Origin: Sunxiuqinia elliptica
GTDB lineage: Bacteria > Bacteroidota > Bacteroidia > Bacteroidales > Prolixibacteraceae
DNA: 64,000 nt
Direction: 5' to 3'
Assembly (NCBI RefSeq): GCF_900113005.1
Contig: NZ_FONW01000017.1
Span: 1 to 64,000, forward strand
Both the position numbers and the translations under genes were made by a program. Within the stretch, counting starts at the first letter, position 1, and the number at the start of each line of letters is the position of its first letter. The notes beneath the pieces are model-generated. The model ran no database searches. It was given only the letters and a program-made list of their open reading frames with translations, and had not been told where the DNA came from. Of this stretch, positions 1 through 6,997 are shown one piece after another.

Positions 1-335
1 GGTCTGCTTAACGAGATTGCGGCGCTTTACTTGTAAAAACTGAAACAGGGAAATGTAGTATTTGTCTACTGATAGAAGGTTGTTTTTACGGGATATTTAT
101 CAGCGTAAGCTATAGAAACCATATTGGGTTTTCTTTAGCCATTGAGGATTCCTGTATAAGTAAAAGGAAGGTCCGAGAACCTCCCCTTATACAGTGTATC
201 CGTAAAGAGTATTGCTGACAGGTTGCTCCCCAGCAGAGCCTGCGTCCTCTTCCTCTTTACAAGAAATAAAGATAATATACTTAGATTTAAAAAGTTATAG
301 CGAAAATAGTTTCAAAATAATACTCCCTAAGTTTG
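1..335. other. non-coding left edge with one hairpin
   Basis: I see no convincing gene here. A plus-strand frame that is open from the window edge stops with TAA at 34-36 and could be the last dozen codons of a gene outside the window, but it is too short to name. An inverted repeat at 152-160 and 186-194 (9 bp, perfect) could form a hairpin, without a clear T-tract after it. Confidence 0.35.
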
Positions 336-340
336 GATTA

Positions 341-463
341 CAACATAGAAGGGGGAGATGGTTGCGTGGTAATTCCCTGTCAAACCGCTACGCAGTTTGA
401 GCGGGCTGCGAAACTTGACATTTACCACATAGCCTGCCATTACTTATACAAAATGTTATGGGC
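341..463 (-). repeat. attC-like recombination site, diverged, at the left end of the cassette array
   Basis: Read on the minus strand it starts with GCCCATAAC and overlaps the last codons of the FRG gene. The central arms 360-372 and 422-434 pair with a few wobbles, and an inner stem-loop lies between them. The outer right arm (341-359) no longer pairs with the left one and ends in GTTG rather than GTTAGSC. It is therefore either a site with a long unpaired spacer or a decayed site. It follows the stop of a minus-strand gene, as an attC should. Confidence 0.5.
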
Positions 464-1552
464 TTTTTTTAATTCATTCATCAAATACTCTAAATTTTCT
501 GTCATTTTCCGAATGTCATCTTTTCGTATTGAAGCTGGATTGTGTACTAATTTATTCCTAAAATTCCTTAGATAGTCGAGTTCTTTCAAATAGTTATAAG
601 TTTGCTCCTCATTTTCCATTAAGATGAAAAGAGCTTTTCTCATATTGAATACGTTTCTTTGATATTTTTTAGCTCGTTCCAAGATGATGGATTCAATTTC
701 AGTCCATAATTTCAAGAACAATCCTAAATCACTGTCCTCGACTTCTGGCTGTAAATCAAGTTTTAAATTATCACAAATATCTTTGATGATGTCATTGTCA
801 GGATATAAAGCATTTTCAGGAATTCTATCAAATTCTGCATTCCAAAATTCATCAGAGTTTGGAATTTCAAATTTTGCAATCAATCTTTGGTTTAAGTCTA
901 ATTCTCCTTTATTTACGTATTCGTTAGTAATATCCTCAGTTCCTACAAGGTAACCCTCTTGAAAGTATGGTCTTAATGCAGATGGAGGCGTAATACTTAA
1001 CAGTCTAATATTTACTAAGTCGTGTTCTGAGTTTATAGAAATCCTGTTTGAGTAATAAGGAAGTCCAAAAACATAAATAAATGCAGTTTCATTTTCGTTA
1101 TACAACTGAGCAAAAGAGCAAGCCACCCTCAAAGATTGAGTAACGTCTGACAAGGGAGTTCCAGTTACTTCATAATGTTGCAATACACTCCACTGAATAT
1201 ATTTTTTCCTTTGTAGTTCGTGATATCCTTCAATCTTTTGGCTTTTGAACTCCTGAACCAACAGTTTACAAGCACTTTTAAGTAAGTCAAATCTGTAATT
1301 TAATTCTTGCTGAGTCAAATATTCTCCTCTGTATATTGTCGGATAGAAAGTTGAAACACCTGCTTTATTTTGATAATCATTCTTTTGTCCTCGATAAAAA
1401 AGCAAATAATCTTTATTCAGATATGATAGTTTAGCGACTTGTTCAACTAGTTCCCTAAAAGAATTAATTCTGTATCCAGGGTCTTTTCCAACAGTTTTAG
1501 GAGTTGTATGGTTTTTCAACTCAGCCGTTAGTTGTCCATAAATTTGTCTCAT
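440..1552 (-). CDS. FRG-domain protein with a C-terminal HEPN-like domain
   Basis: This 370-aa protein has an FRG domain in its first two thirds: the FYRGQ motif lies near residue 54 and a QHYEVTGTPL segment, the FRG counterpart of QHYGLPTRLLD, near residue 126. The last third is helical and ends in RNFRNKLVHNP; its R332-x4-H337 spacing is the RNase-type motif of HEPN domains. FRG proteins are widespread but of unsettled function, and HEPN domains often act as RNases in toxins and anti-phage systems. A toxin or defence role is an inference. The gene is AT-rich, lies in the array of attC-separated cassettes, and shares its cassette with a small Gly-rich gene upstream. There is no signal peptide, so it is probably cytoplasmic. 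Confidence 0.8.
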   Translation of the reverse strand: MRQIYGQLTAELKNHTTPKTVGKDPGYRINSFRELVEQVAKLSYLNKDYLLFYRGQKNDYQNKAGVSTFYPTIYRGEYLTQQELNYRFDLLKSACKLLVQEFKSQKIEGYHELQRKKYIQWSVLQHYEVTGTPLSDVTQSLRVACSFAQLYNENETAFIYVFGLPYYSNRISINSEHDLVNIRLLSITPPSALRPYFQEGYLVGTEDITNEYVNKGELDLNQRLIAKFEIPNSDEFWNAEFDRIPENALYPDNDIIKDICDNLKLDLQPEVEDSDLGLFLKLWTEIESIILERAKKYQRNVFNMRKALFILMENEEQTYNYLKELDYLRNFRNKLVHNPASIRKDDIRKMTENLEYLMNELKKAHNILYK

Positions 1553-1586
1553 TAAATAACCTCTTTACATTAGACTTTAAAAATTG

Positions 1587-1620
1587 AAATACGGACAGAA
1601 AATTTTACCTATCCGTATTT
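1587..1620 (-). terminator. hairpin between the Gly-rich gene and the FRG gene
   Basis: Positions 1587-1598 and 1609-1620 form a 12-bp stem with one wobble and a 10-nt loop. On the minus strand it follows the stop of the Gly-rich gene and is followed by a T-rich stretch ahead of the FRG start. It could end the small transcript or attenuate readthrough into the FRG gene. Confidence 0.5.
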
Positions 1621-1633
1621 TAAGTCATACAAA

Positions 1634-1795
1634 TTATTTTTTACCACCACCTTTAGAGCCTCCACCTGATTTTCCACTGCCAGAAGATTTTCCTCCTCCT
1701 GATGAGTTGTTACTTCTTCCACCACCAGACTTGCCACCTGTTGTTGATGGCCAACCCCCAGCATTTCCTTGTCCTGATTGTCCTGTTTTTCCCAT
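1634..1795 (-). CDS. Gly/Ser/Lys-rich mini-protein, 53 aa
   Basis: The minus strand encodes a 53-aa protein starting MGKTGQSGQGNAGGWPSTTG and ending GGGSKGGGKK. It has 22 Gly, 11 Ser, 7 Lys and one Arg and no acidic residue, so it is strongly basic and probably disordered. The antisense frame is an open Pro-rich frame, an artefact of the Gly codons. The gene begins the same cassette as the FRG gene, about 90 nt after the cassette junction. A 9-codon frame (1820-1849) precedes it. Small Gly-rich proteins with a GGWPSTTG segment occur in Bacteroidota, as far as I recall without known function. An RNA-binding or antitoxin-like partner role for the FRG protein is only a guess. Confidence 0.6.
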   Translation of the reverse strand: MGKTGQSGQGNAGGWPSTTGGKSGGGRSNNSSGGGKSSGSGKSGGGSKGGGKK

Positions 1796-1880
1796 GATTA
1801 ATTAAATTTAATTTGGCACCTACTTCTGTTTAAAGTCTTTTTTCGGCATGTTCCGACTCTATATCTCGGTTTTAATTGCC

Positions 1881-2662
1881 CGCTAACGGTCACTTGGTCG
1901 AGTAGACCGGGGGAATTTCACCCCCAGCCTCTCACAGAACCGTACTTGACAGTCTCCCGTCATACGGCTCTTCTAATATAGCTTGTTCTATAAAGCTCAT
2001 CCCCTTTCAGGTTGGCAAAAGATTTAACTATATCAGCTAACCCCTTCGCTCCATTCCCATTACAGAAACTTCATCACTACTACGGCTCAGTCCGTCCCAG
2101 TACATCGCATTACTATTCGGCCTTCAGGGTGTGCCTGTTGTGCCTTTCGCTTACCATCAATGTGACTGGTTCCCGAGTTCCGTAAATAAGCCCGGATATA
2201 AGTCCTACCGCCTGAAAGACGCCTGCCGCACAGCCAGTAAACAGGTCCCCGCTGTACTTATCGTTGCATAACATACGCTACAACTTTTGACAGAATGTGG
2301 CCACTTCTCGACTCCTCTTCAAGGGTTCACTTGCGTTCAGCTCCTATATTCACACCTGATATAATCGTGCTATATCTTTTCCTAAACGCTCAGCACCATG
2401 CCTCTTAAACACAGCACCTTTAGGTGGTTTGATGCCCCCTCCTGTAAGGCGACACCAGTGTCCTGTTGCTCGTTTGCAACTTCCACCATCTCAATTACAG
2501 TATGCAATGAACTTTATTTTGCCGATTCATCGCTTCTCGGCACACTATGTGGTCGTTGCGGATTTCGGAGCTCGTTCCTGTCCGGCAGGACGGAACGATG
2601 TTGCGAGAATCCAGCGAACGACACACCACGAACCCCGCAATGCAATTTACAATTTGTTAGCG
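1881..2662 (-). repeat. attC-like site A, interrupted by a group II intron
   Basis: The two halves are 2546-2662 and 1881-1896. On the minus strand the site runs from CGCTAAC (2662-2656) to GTTAGCG (1887-1881). Without the intron it is 133 bp, the same length as site B, and aligns with it end to end. The arms TTGTAAATTGCATTGCGG and CCGCAACGACCACATA pair imperfectly around a variable middle, as in attC sites. It overlaps the stop codon of the gene at 2647. Confidence 0.75.
1897..2545 (-). mobile_element. group II intron without a reading frame, inserted in an attC site
   Basis: The minus strand carries domain V: GAGCCGTA pairs with TACGGTTC around a GACGG-GAGA-CTGTC hairpin, with the AGC catalytic triad near its 5' side. 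Domain VI follows as a long stem with a G-run opposite a C-run and a single bulged A seven nt from the 3' end, the expected branch point. The 5' end is GTGTG, matching GUGYG, and the 3' end is AC, matching AY. The 649 nt have no reverse transcriptase frame; domain IV is only about 70 nt. Excision would rejoin ACCACATA with CAAGTGAC and restore a 133-bp attC. It could be mobilised only by a maturase acting in trans, or be a fixed relic that still splices. Confidence 0.85.
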
Positions 2663-2871
2663 GTAGTAATTTCAATTTTAACTATATCATCTGTGTTTAA
2701 ATCTTCATCCGTTTCTAACTGTAAAAATGTGGAATTAATTACAACTCGATTTTGTAAAATAATTCCGTTTTTCAAGTATAAGTCAACAACTTGATAACCC
2801 ATTCCTTGTTCTGGTTGAGTTTCCAAATACTCGACAAATTTGTCTTGAAGTTTAATATTCTTTTGGCTCAT
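2647..2871 (-). CDS. GMGYQ-domain protein, short form, 74 aa
   Basis: I do not recognise a named family. The 74-aa protein contains PEQGMGYQVVDLYLKNG in its first half, followed by NRVVINSTFLQL and a final acidic strand. The same pattern opens the neighbour upstream (PETGMGYQIIDAIQEGK, RFVVYNTELVV), so the two genes share a domain by duplication. The start ATG overlaps the stop of the neighbour by one base (TAATG), implying translational coupling. The stop codon falls inside attC site A, which is usual for cassette genes. No signal peptide or membrane segment is seen. A two-component toxin-antitoxin or immunity pair is conceivable but unproven. Confidence 0.7.
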   Translation of the reverse strand: MSQKNIKLQDKFVEYLETQPEQGMGYQVVDLYLKNGIILQNRVVINSTFLQLETDEDLNTDDIVKIEITTANKL

Positions 2872-3557
2872 TAATAAGCAGTTTTTCTGAAGAACGTATT
2901 GTTTGAAGTCCCGTTTTTAAAATAAGCTTCAATTCCTCCGCCGTCGTGACCAAAAGCTGGTTGTACAATTCCTCTTTGAAGTTTATCGTAAGATTTGGGT
3001 TGTATGTAAAAAGCCCATTTTATTTCTTCGTTATTTGGCAAAGCATATCTGTCAACTGGGTCATCATTATATCTTTTGCAAGTTTGATAGTCAACGTAGG
3101 TTGTTGTATAACTACCACTTTTTAACTTCTTGTTGTCAAAGTCAATTCTTTTATCGTCTTCATATGCAGAAAGTCTAACAAAAATTTCCTCCCCATTTGC
3201 ATATTCTTCTTTATTATCAGTTGCACCACTACCTCCAGTGAATCTCCCTTTTTCTGTCATTTTTGACTCAACTAATACTCTGAATTCTAAAATCTTGGAA
3301 CGGGAGACGAATTGAAAATCTTTTAGTTCCAAATAAGGTGAACTTGCTTTTATAGAAGAGTATCCTTCATTGATTATTTTTCTTTTGTATAAATCAAAAT
3401 CAGAGTCCAGATTGACAACTAATTCTGTATTATAAACAACAAATCTTTGTGAAGAATATTTTCCTTCTTGAATGGCATCAATTATTTGGTAGCCCATTCC
3501 TGTTTCAGGCATTTCAAGTAATTGAGATTTTAGTGATTGTCTTGCTTCAAATATCAT
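2871..3557 (-). CDS. GMGYQ-domain protein, long form, 228 aa
   Basis: This is the first gene of its cassette and starts about 30 nt after the recombination junction, leaving little room for its own promoter. Residues 1-55 hold the GMGYQIID domain shared with the 74-aa neighbour. The remainder is unrecognised, with a central charged part, a segment IKWAFYIQPKSYDKLQRG and a C-terminal AFGHDGGGIEAYF motif with a GTSNNTFF tail. No signal peptide or transmembrane helix is visible. AT-rich base use matches the other cassette genes and differs from the core genes to the right. The function is unknown; joint inheritance with the 74-aa gene in one cassette suggests that they act together. Confidence 0.75.
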   Translation of the reverse strand: MIFEARQSLKSQLLEMPETGMGYQIIDAIQEGKYSSQRFVVYNTELVVNLDSDFDLYKRKIINEGYSSIKASSPYLELKDFQFVSRSKILEFRVLVESKMTEKGRFTGGSGATDNKEEYANGEEIFVRLSAYEDDKRIDFDNKKLKSGSYTTTYVDYQTCKRYNDDPVDRYALPNNEEIKWAFYIQPKSYDKLQRGIVQPAFGHDGGGIEAYFKNGTSNNTFFRKTAY

Positions 3558-3582
3558 AATGTAGGTTTTTAGTTATTATTAC

Positions 3583-3715
3583 CGCTAACGGTCACTTGCA
3601 AGTTGTCGTTGCGGATTTCGAAGAGCGTCTGTGTCCGGTAGGACATGACGGTCAAGAAAGGAGCAGAGACAACGCACACCACTGCACCCGCAATGCAATT
3701 TGCAATTTGTTAGGC
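3583..3715 (-). repeat. attC-like site B, intact, 133 bp
   Basis: On the minus strand it runs from GCCTAAC (3715-3709, fits RYYYAAC) to GTTAGCG (3589-3583, near GTTRRRY). The arms TTGCAAATTGCATTGCGG and CCGCAACGACAACTTGCAA are inverted repeats with small bulges, and the middle is a longer irregular hairpin. It lies 10 nt after the stop of the gene at 3725, the normal position for a cassette attC. Its length is at the upper end of the usual attC range. Confidence 0.75.
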
Positions 3716-3724
3716 AATCGTGCT

Positions 3725-4342
3725 TTATTTCTTATTCATTATATTAATCCAATCACCGATGAAAACTCTTATCCCCCTTGATGCTTGAGTCATATAATGT
3801 GCTGCTGCTATTTTTTCAGTGTTTGAAATAAATTCATCATTTTTTCTTATTCCTCCTGTCATAATTTCACCATCAATAGAATAAGATGAGTTAATATGAT
3901 TTATACTGAGATGTACGAATCCACTTCCTGCTTTATAAACATCATCGACCCAGCTCAACCCTTTTATTTCTTTGAGCCTTTCGACTAATTCGAAATCTTT
4001 CAATTTTTTCTTTCTAGTCTTGTCCTTCAAGTTGCTAATTTTTTCGCCCCTTCTTACTTTTTGAGCGAAAGTCTCATAATCAAATTCCGATTGTGATGAT
4101 GCAAACAATCGCAATAAACTGTCAAGATTTAGTCTCACGAGTGGTGCAGCCGCAATGTAATTTGAATCATTTATCAAAGTTATAAAGCCTCTATTCAAAT
4201 TGATTGTTCGATTCAAAATTGCTGTGCAAAAAAGAGAAAATTCAGTCATTCCGATATTTTCTAAAAGTTGTTTCCCGATTGAAATCAACTTATCACCTTC
4301 ATTTTCTAACTCTATTAAATATTGTTCAAGTTCGTCTTTCAT
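3725..4342 (-). CDS. DUF5677-like cassette protein, 205 aa
   Basis: This 205-aa helical protein has a run IAAAPLVRLNLDSLLRLFA near residue 65 and GSGFVHLSINHINSS near residue 140, resembling the HEPN-like DUF5677 families in layout. I do not see a clean R-x4-6-H motif, so RNase activity is not indicated. There is no signal peptide. It starts 11 nt after a GTTAGGC core (4359-4353) and ends 10 nt before attC site B, so it alone fills one cassette. The family match is by eye and uncertain. Expression probably depends on a promoter outside the cassette or on one I cannot recognise. Confidence 0.7.
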   Translation of the reverse strand: MKDELEQYLIELENEGDKLISIGKQLLENIGMTEFSLFCTAILNRTINLNRGFITLINDSNYIAAAPLVRLNLDSLLRLFASSQSEFDYETFAQKVRRGEKISNLKDKTRKKKLKDFELVERLKEIKGLSWVDDVYKAGSGFVHLSINHINSSYSIDGEIMTGGIRKNDEFISNTEKIAAAHYMTQASRGIRVFIGDWINIMNKK

Positions 4343-4352
4343 ATTGCATGTT

Positions 4353-4359
4353 GCCTAAC
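4353..4359 (-). repeat. attC core (GTTAGGC) at the right end of the array
   Basis: GTTAGGC on the minus strand sits 11 nt before the start of the 205-aa gene, where the preceding attC or attI should end. The sequence further upstream (to about 4490) holds a GCTACC/GGTAGC palindrome (4450-4478 region) and a direct repeat of TGTTCATATTTT, but I cannot align it convincingly with sites A and B. No integrase gene lies beyond it. Confidence 0.45.
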
Positions 4360-5443
4360 TTACTTATCTGTTCATATTTTTCAACTCTACCCACCATATA
4401 TTGCTGGATATGTTCATATTTTATGGTTTTACAGTTCAAAGTCCCCAAGCTACCGCGCGATTGCATCGCCTGGTAGCCGTTTATAACAAGACCATGATCC
4501 AAGCCCCTTCGCCACTCACCAAGCTTCCTCGCTGCTAAGGCTTATTCTCACCAACTCCCCAAGATACGCCTTTTCATAAACTAAACAGTACGGGAATGCT
4601 CAGTTTTAGGGCGCTCGGGCTGTTTGTCGGGCAGGGCAGGACTCGGGACCAGATTTAAACCTTTGCTATTATCTTCTTTTTCAGACTTTTCTAAAGCAGG
4701 TATTTGTTGGTATTATGCTGAAAAACATAAAATTATTGGGAGACAGTAGGCTTTGCCGCTTCCCTTTCTTGTTCATAATGATTATTTTTAATAAGTCGTT
4801 TCAAATCAGCTGCTTATTTATTCAGTTAACCGTAAAACCAGAAAACACGCCTGAAAAGACATCCCCCTGAAGCTTGGAGACTCGCTTCGTGCTTGAAATG
4901 ACTCTCCAAAGCATTGGATTCACCCAAAAAAGTTCTTTGACAAGCCAACCGACTGCTTCAATTGGTTTCCCGGGGGCTTAAACTGCCCGGCCTAGTGCTT
5001 GGTACACTGAAAAAAGTGCTCTGTATACTAAAAAAAGTGCTCCGGACACTCAGCCGAGCAAAAAAGGAGTGTTTTAAGTGCTCGGAATTGTGTTTCAACG
5101 GCTCCGCTGAGTGTTTCAAGTGCTCGGTTTGGTGTTTCAACTACTCGGTTTTGTGTTTTAATCACTCCGCTAAGTGCTTGAACTTCCCGGCTGAGTGTTT
5201 GAACTTCCCGGAATTGTGTTTCAACTTGTCGGCCTGGTATTTCAACTAAAAATGAGGGGTTTCAAACGCCCCGAAGTAAACGTTCAACGCTTCAGGCAGC
5301 ATCTTTAAGCCAAGCCATAACCCTTAAGGGTAGTCAATCGCGAATCGGAGTTCGCGACACCTGACAAACAGCCCTCCGATGAAGCTTATCCTGAAAAAGT
5401 AGTCTGACCGGACCAGCGAATTATAAATCTAAAAATTACAAAA
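4360..5443. other. 1.1-kb region without a supported gene
   Basis: Apart from the possible attC remnant near 4360-4490 and the 21-bp tandem repeat at 4974-5246, I find no gene or RNA signature. The GC content rises across this interval, marking the change from the AT-rich cassettes to the chromosome proper. An open frame across the repeat on both strands results from the repeat period being a multiple of three. Confidence 0.5.
4974..5246 (+). repeat. 21-bp tandem repeat, about 12 diverged units
   Basis: Units begin mostly with GTGTTTCAA or GTGCTT and contain a CTCGG or CCCGG core. Clear unit starts are 5069, 5090, 5111, 5132, 5153, 5174, 5195 and 5216, with a partial unit at 5237. More diverged units start at 4974, 4995, 5016 and 5037, then an 11-bp break. 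Because 21 is a multiple of three, both strands stay open and would encode 7-residue repeats (for example CFKCSEL on the plus strand). It is not a CRISPR: there are no spacers. Confidence 0.85.
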
Positions 5444-6154
5444 ATGAGAAAAAAGACAGTTACCGTAAACTTCAACATTGCTCTCTCTGCTCTTTATACC
5501 TTTGCCATGGCCAAGATCGGTTTTATGTTACGCGATTTGGTTGAGTTTATTAAGTATGGGGTTACCGAAGAAAAGCTCAACGCCCTGAAAGCCATGCTGA
5601 CTGACTTTGCCAACATTCCGACCGATGATGAGCTGGTAGGGGTGCAGGTAAGTGCCACCCAGGAAAAAGACGAGGCAGCCATCCAGCTGCGCGATGCCAT
5701 TGCCGAAATTATGCAGCGCGTGGAAAACAAGTTTGGTGCACAATCGGGCAACTACCGGAAGTTTGGCGTTTCAGGCGTCAGCGACCTGGACGGTGGGAAG
5801 CTGAGCTATGTGACCCGGCGGGTGCACCGGGTAGCCGAAACCATGTTACCCCAGCTGGAAAGCGAAGGGCTGACACCAGAACTACTGACCGAACTGAACT
5901 CCCGGCTGGATACCTACGAACAAGCACTAAGCAAGCAGGAAGACGCCATTGCCGACCGCGACATTGCCACCGAAAACCGCGTGGAAAAAGCCAACGAAAT
6001 TTATGCCTTGCTGGTGAAATACTGCAATACCGGCAAACAGATTTGGGAAGATACCAATCAGGCCAAATACAACGACTACATTATTTACGACACCCCAACC
6101 GGCAAACCCAAAGATAAAGACAACCAGGAAGTCCTGAGCGAAACCGAACAGTAA
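5444..6154 (+). CDS. unrecognised 236-aa helical protein
   Basis: I do not recognise this family. The 236-aa product is mainly helical: a moderately hydrophobic N-terminal part (about residues 8-40, not a clear signal peptide), a charged middle ending in a GVSGVSDLDGGKLSYVTRR segment, a coiled-coil-like stretch around residues 145-190, and a short acidic tail. It is more GC-rich than the cassette genes to the left. It follows the 21-bp tandem repeat by about 200 bp and is followed by REP hairpins, the first of which starts 34 bp after the stop and may end its transcript. It may belong to a repeat-associated gene family, but one copy in this window cannot show that. Confidence 0.7.
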   Translation: MRKKTVTVNFNIALSALYTFAMAKIGFMLRDLVEFIKYGVTEEKLNALKAMLTDFANIPTDDELVGVQVSATQEKDEAAIQLRDAIAEIMQRVENKFGAQSGNYRKFGVSGVSDLDGGKLSYVTRRVHRVAETMLPQLESEGLTPELLTELNSRLDTYEQALSKQEDAIADRDIATENRVEKANEIYALLVKYCNTGKQIWEDTNQAKYNDYIIYDTPTGKPKDKDNQEVLSETEQ

Positions 6155-6187
6155 ATTTATTCTTCTAGTTCCCAGGTGCCTTTAACT

Positions 6188-6220
6188 ACTGAGGGTCTCA
6201 CTTCGAGTGAGGCCCTCAGT
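6188..6220. repeat. REP hairpin 1
   Basis: A 15-bp stem (6188-6202 and 6206-6220, one wobble) closes a TCG loop; the core is CTCACT-TCG-AGTGAG. It is the first of four related hairpins around and inside the RAYT gene and may also serve as terminator for the gene at 5444. Confidence 0.8.
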
Positions 6221-6255
6221 AGCATCATATGGGCTCATGTTAGCGTCTCACTTCC

Positions 6256-6290
6256 TAGTGATCAGGTGACTCCAAGTCACCTGATCACTA
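6256..6290. repeat. REP hairpin 2
   Basis: A perfect 16-bp stem (6256-6271 and 6275-6290) closes a CCA loop; the core is GTGACT-CCA-AGTCAC. It lies 55 bp beyond the RAYT stop codon, so it may end RAYT transcripts. Confidence 0.85.
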
Positions 6291-6345
6291 AGCTTCATAT
6301 GCAAGCCATTCAACGACTCCAGCAAAGAAATCACCCGATCGGCTC

Positions 6346-6960
6346 TTAGCGATAAACCAAGCCAAATTCCTGGGCTCGTTTTTTATTTACCAGCGTTTCG
6401 TTTCGTAAGCCGGCATAATCACGGGCTGAAGAAAACTCCCACTCCTCCATTTCATTGACGAGCATATCTTTTACCGGGTTCGCATGAATGTAATCAAAAC
6501 AGACTTGAGGATAGGCTTTCTCGGGATGGTCAACATGAATCATCGCTCCATACTTACATTGAAACCAGGCAGGAGAAATACCATCATTGCAGGTTAAGCA
6601 AATCGCCTTAGTTCTGTTTTGAAAAAGGCTGCCTGTGCGGCTTTCTTGTTTCTGAATAGCCCGTGTATAGGATCGCAACAAAATAGCAATTGAATCATTA
6701 AACGAACGTGTTCTATTGAGCAGGTGACTTCGAGTCACCTGCTCAATACGCTCAATACGCTCCATATGCAAATCATTCACATGCACCATCAAATGAAAGT
6801 GTGTTGGCATCAAACACCAAGCTAAAATATCAGCATGAGGTAAAACATGAGTTCTGATTTTTTCAATAAAGAACAAGTAGTTGTCACGCGTAAAGAACAG
6901 GCATTGCGAGTTGTTTCCCCGATTGAAAATAGGAAAAATATGGTCGGTTTCAAATTCCAC
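6346..6960 (-). CDS. REP-associated tyrosine transposase (RAYT, IS200-like fold)
   Basis: This is a Y1-type single-strand DNA transposase. The HUH motif is in CLMPTHFHLMVHV, and the likely nucleophile Tyr is in LLRSYTRAIQKQE, followed by RTGSLFQNRTKA as in this branch of the family. RAYTs act on REP hairpins, and four lie nearby. I chose GTG at 6960 because related proteins begin with an FETDHI.. segment there; a longer frame from TTG at 7014 would overlap the mutS-like gene and adds 18 residues that look like flanking DNA. A REP hairpin (6715-6747) is inserted in frame and adds 11 residues between the HUH and Tyr motifs, in a spot likely to be a loop. Both motifs are intact, so activity is possible. 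Confidence 0.85.
   Translation of the reverse strand: MEFETDHIFPIFNRGNNSQCLFFTRDNYLFFIEKIRTHVLPHADILAWCLMPTHFHLMVHVNDLHMERIERIEQVTRSHLLNRTRSFNDSIAILLRSYTRAIQKQESRTGSLFQNRTKAICLTCNDGISPAWFQCKYGAMIHVDHPEKAYPQVCFDYIHANPVKDMLVNEMEEWEFSSARDYAGLRNETLVNKKRAQEFGLVYR
6715..6747. repeat. REP hairpin 3, inside the RAYT coding sequence
   Basis: A perfect 15-bp stem (6715-6729 and 6733-6747) closes a TCG loop; the core is GTGACT-TCG-AGTCAC. Its 33 bp equal 11 codons, so the RAYT frame is kept. It is followed by a short direct repeat (CTCAATACG). Confidence 0.85.
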
Positions 6961-6997
6961 GGCTTGATTCGAAATTGGTTGCTTTAAATTACGACTT

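Noticed and set aside
1584-1805. Pro-rich plus-strand frame of 73 codons
   Set aside because: It is the antisense image of the Gly-rich mini-gene; Gly codons read backwards as Pro. The minus-strand frame has a better start and fits the cassette direction.
2398-2794. Overlapping plus-strand frames of 100 and 121 codons
   Set aside because: They lie across the group II intron, attC half-site and the antisense of the 74-aa gene and show no protein family features.
4974-5246. CRISPR array
   Set aside because: Units are contiguous with no spacers and no cas genes nearby.
4962-5249. Cys-rich plus-strand frame with 7-residue repeats
   Set aside because: The 21-bp repeat keeps both strands open; no start signal or conservation can be argued, so I list only the DNA repeat.
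4360-5443. Integron integrase at the cassette-proximal end
   Set aside because: No tyrosine recombinase motifs occur on either strand between the last cassette and the 236-aa gene.
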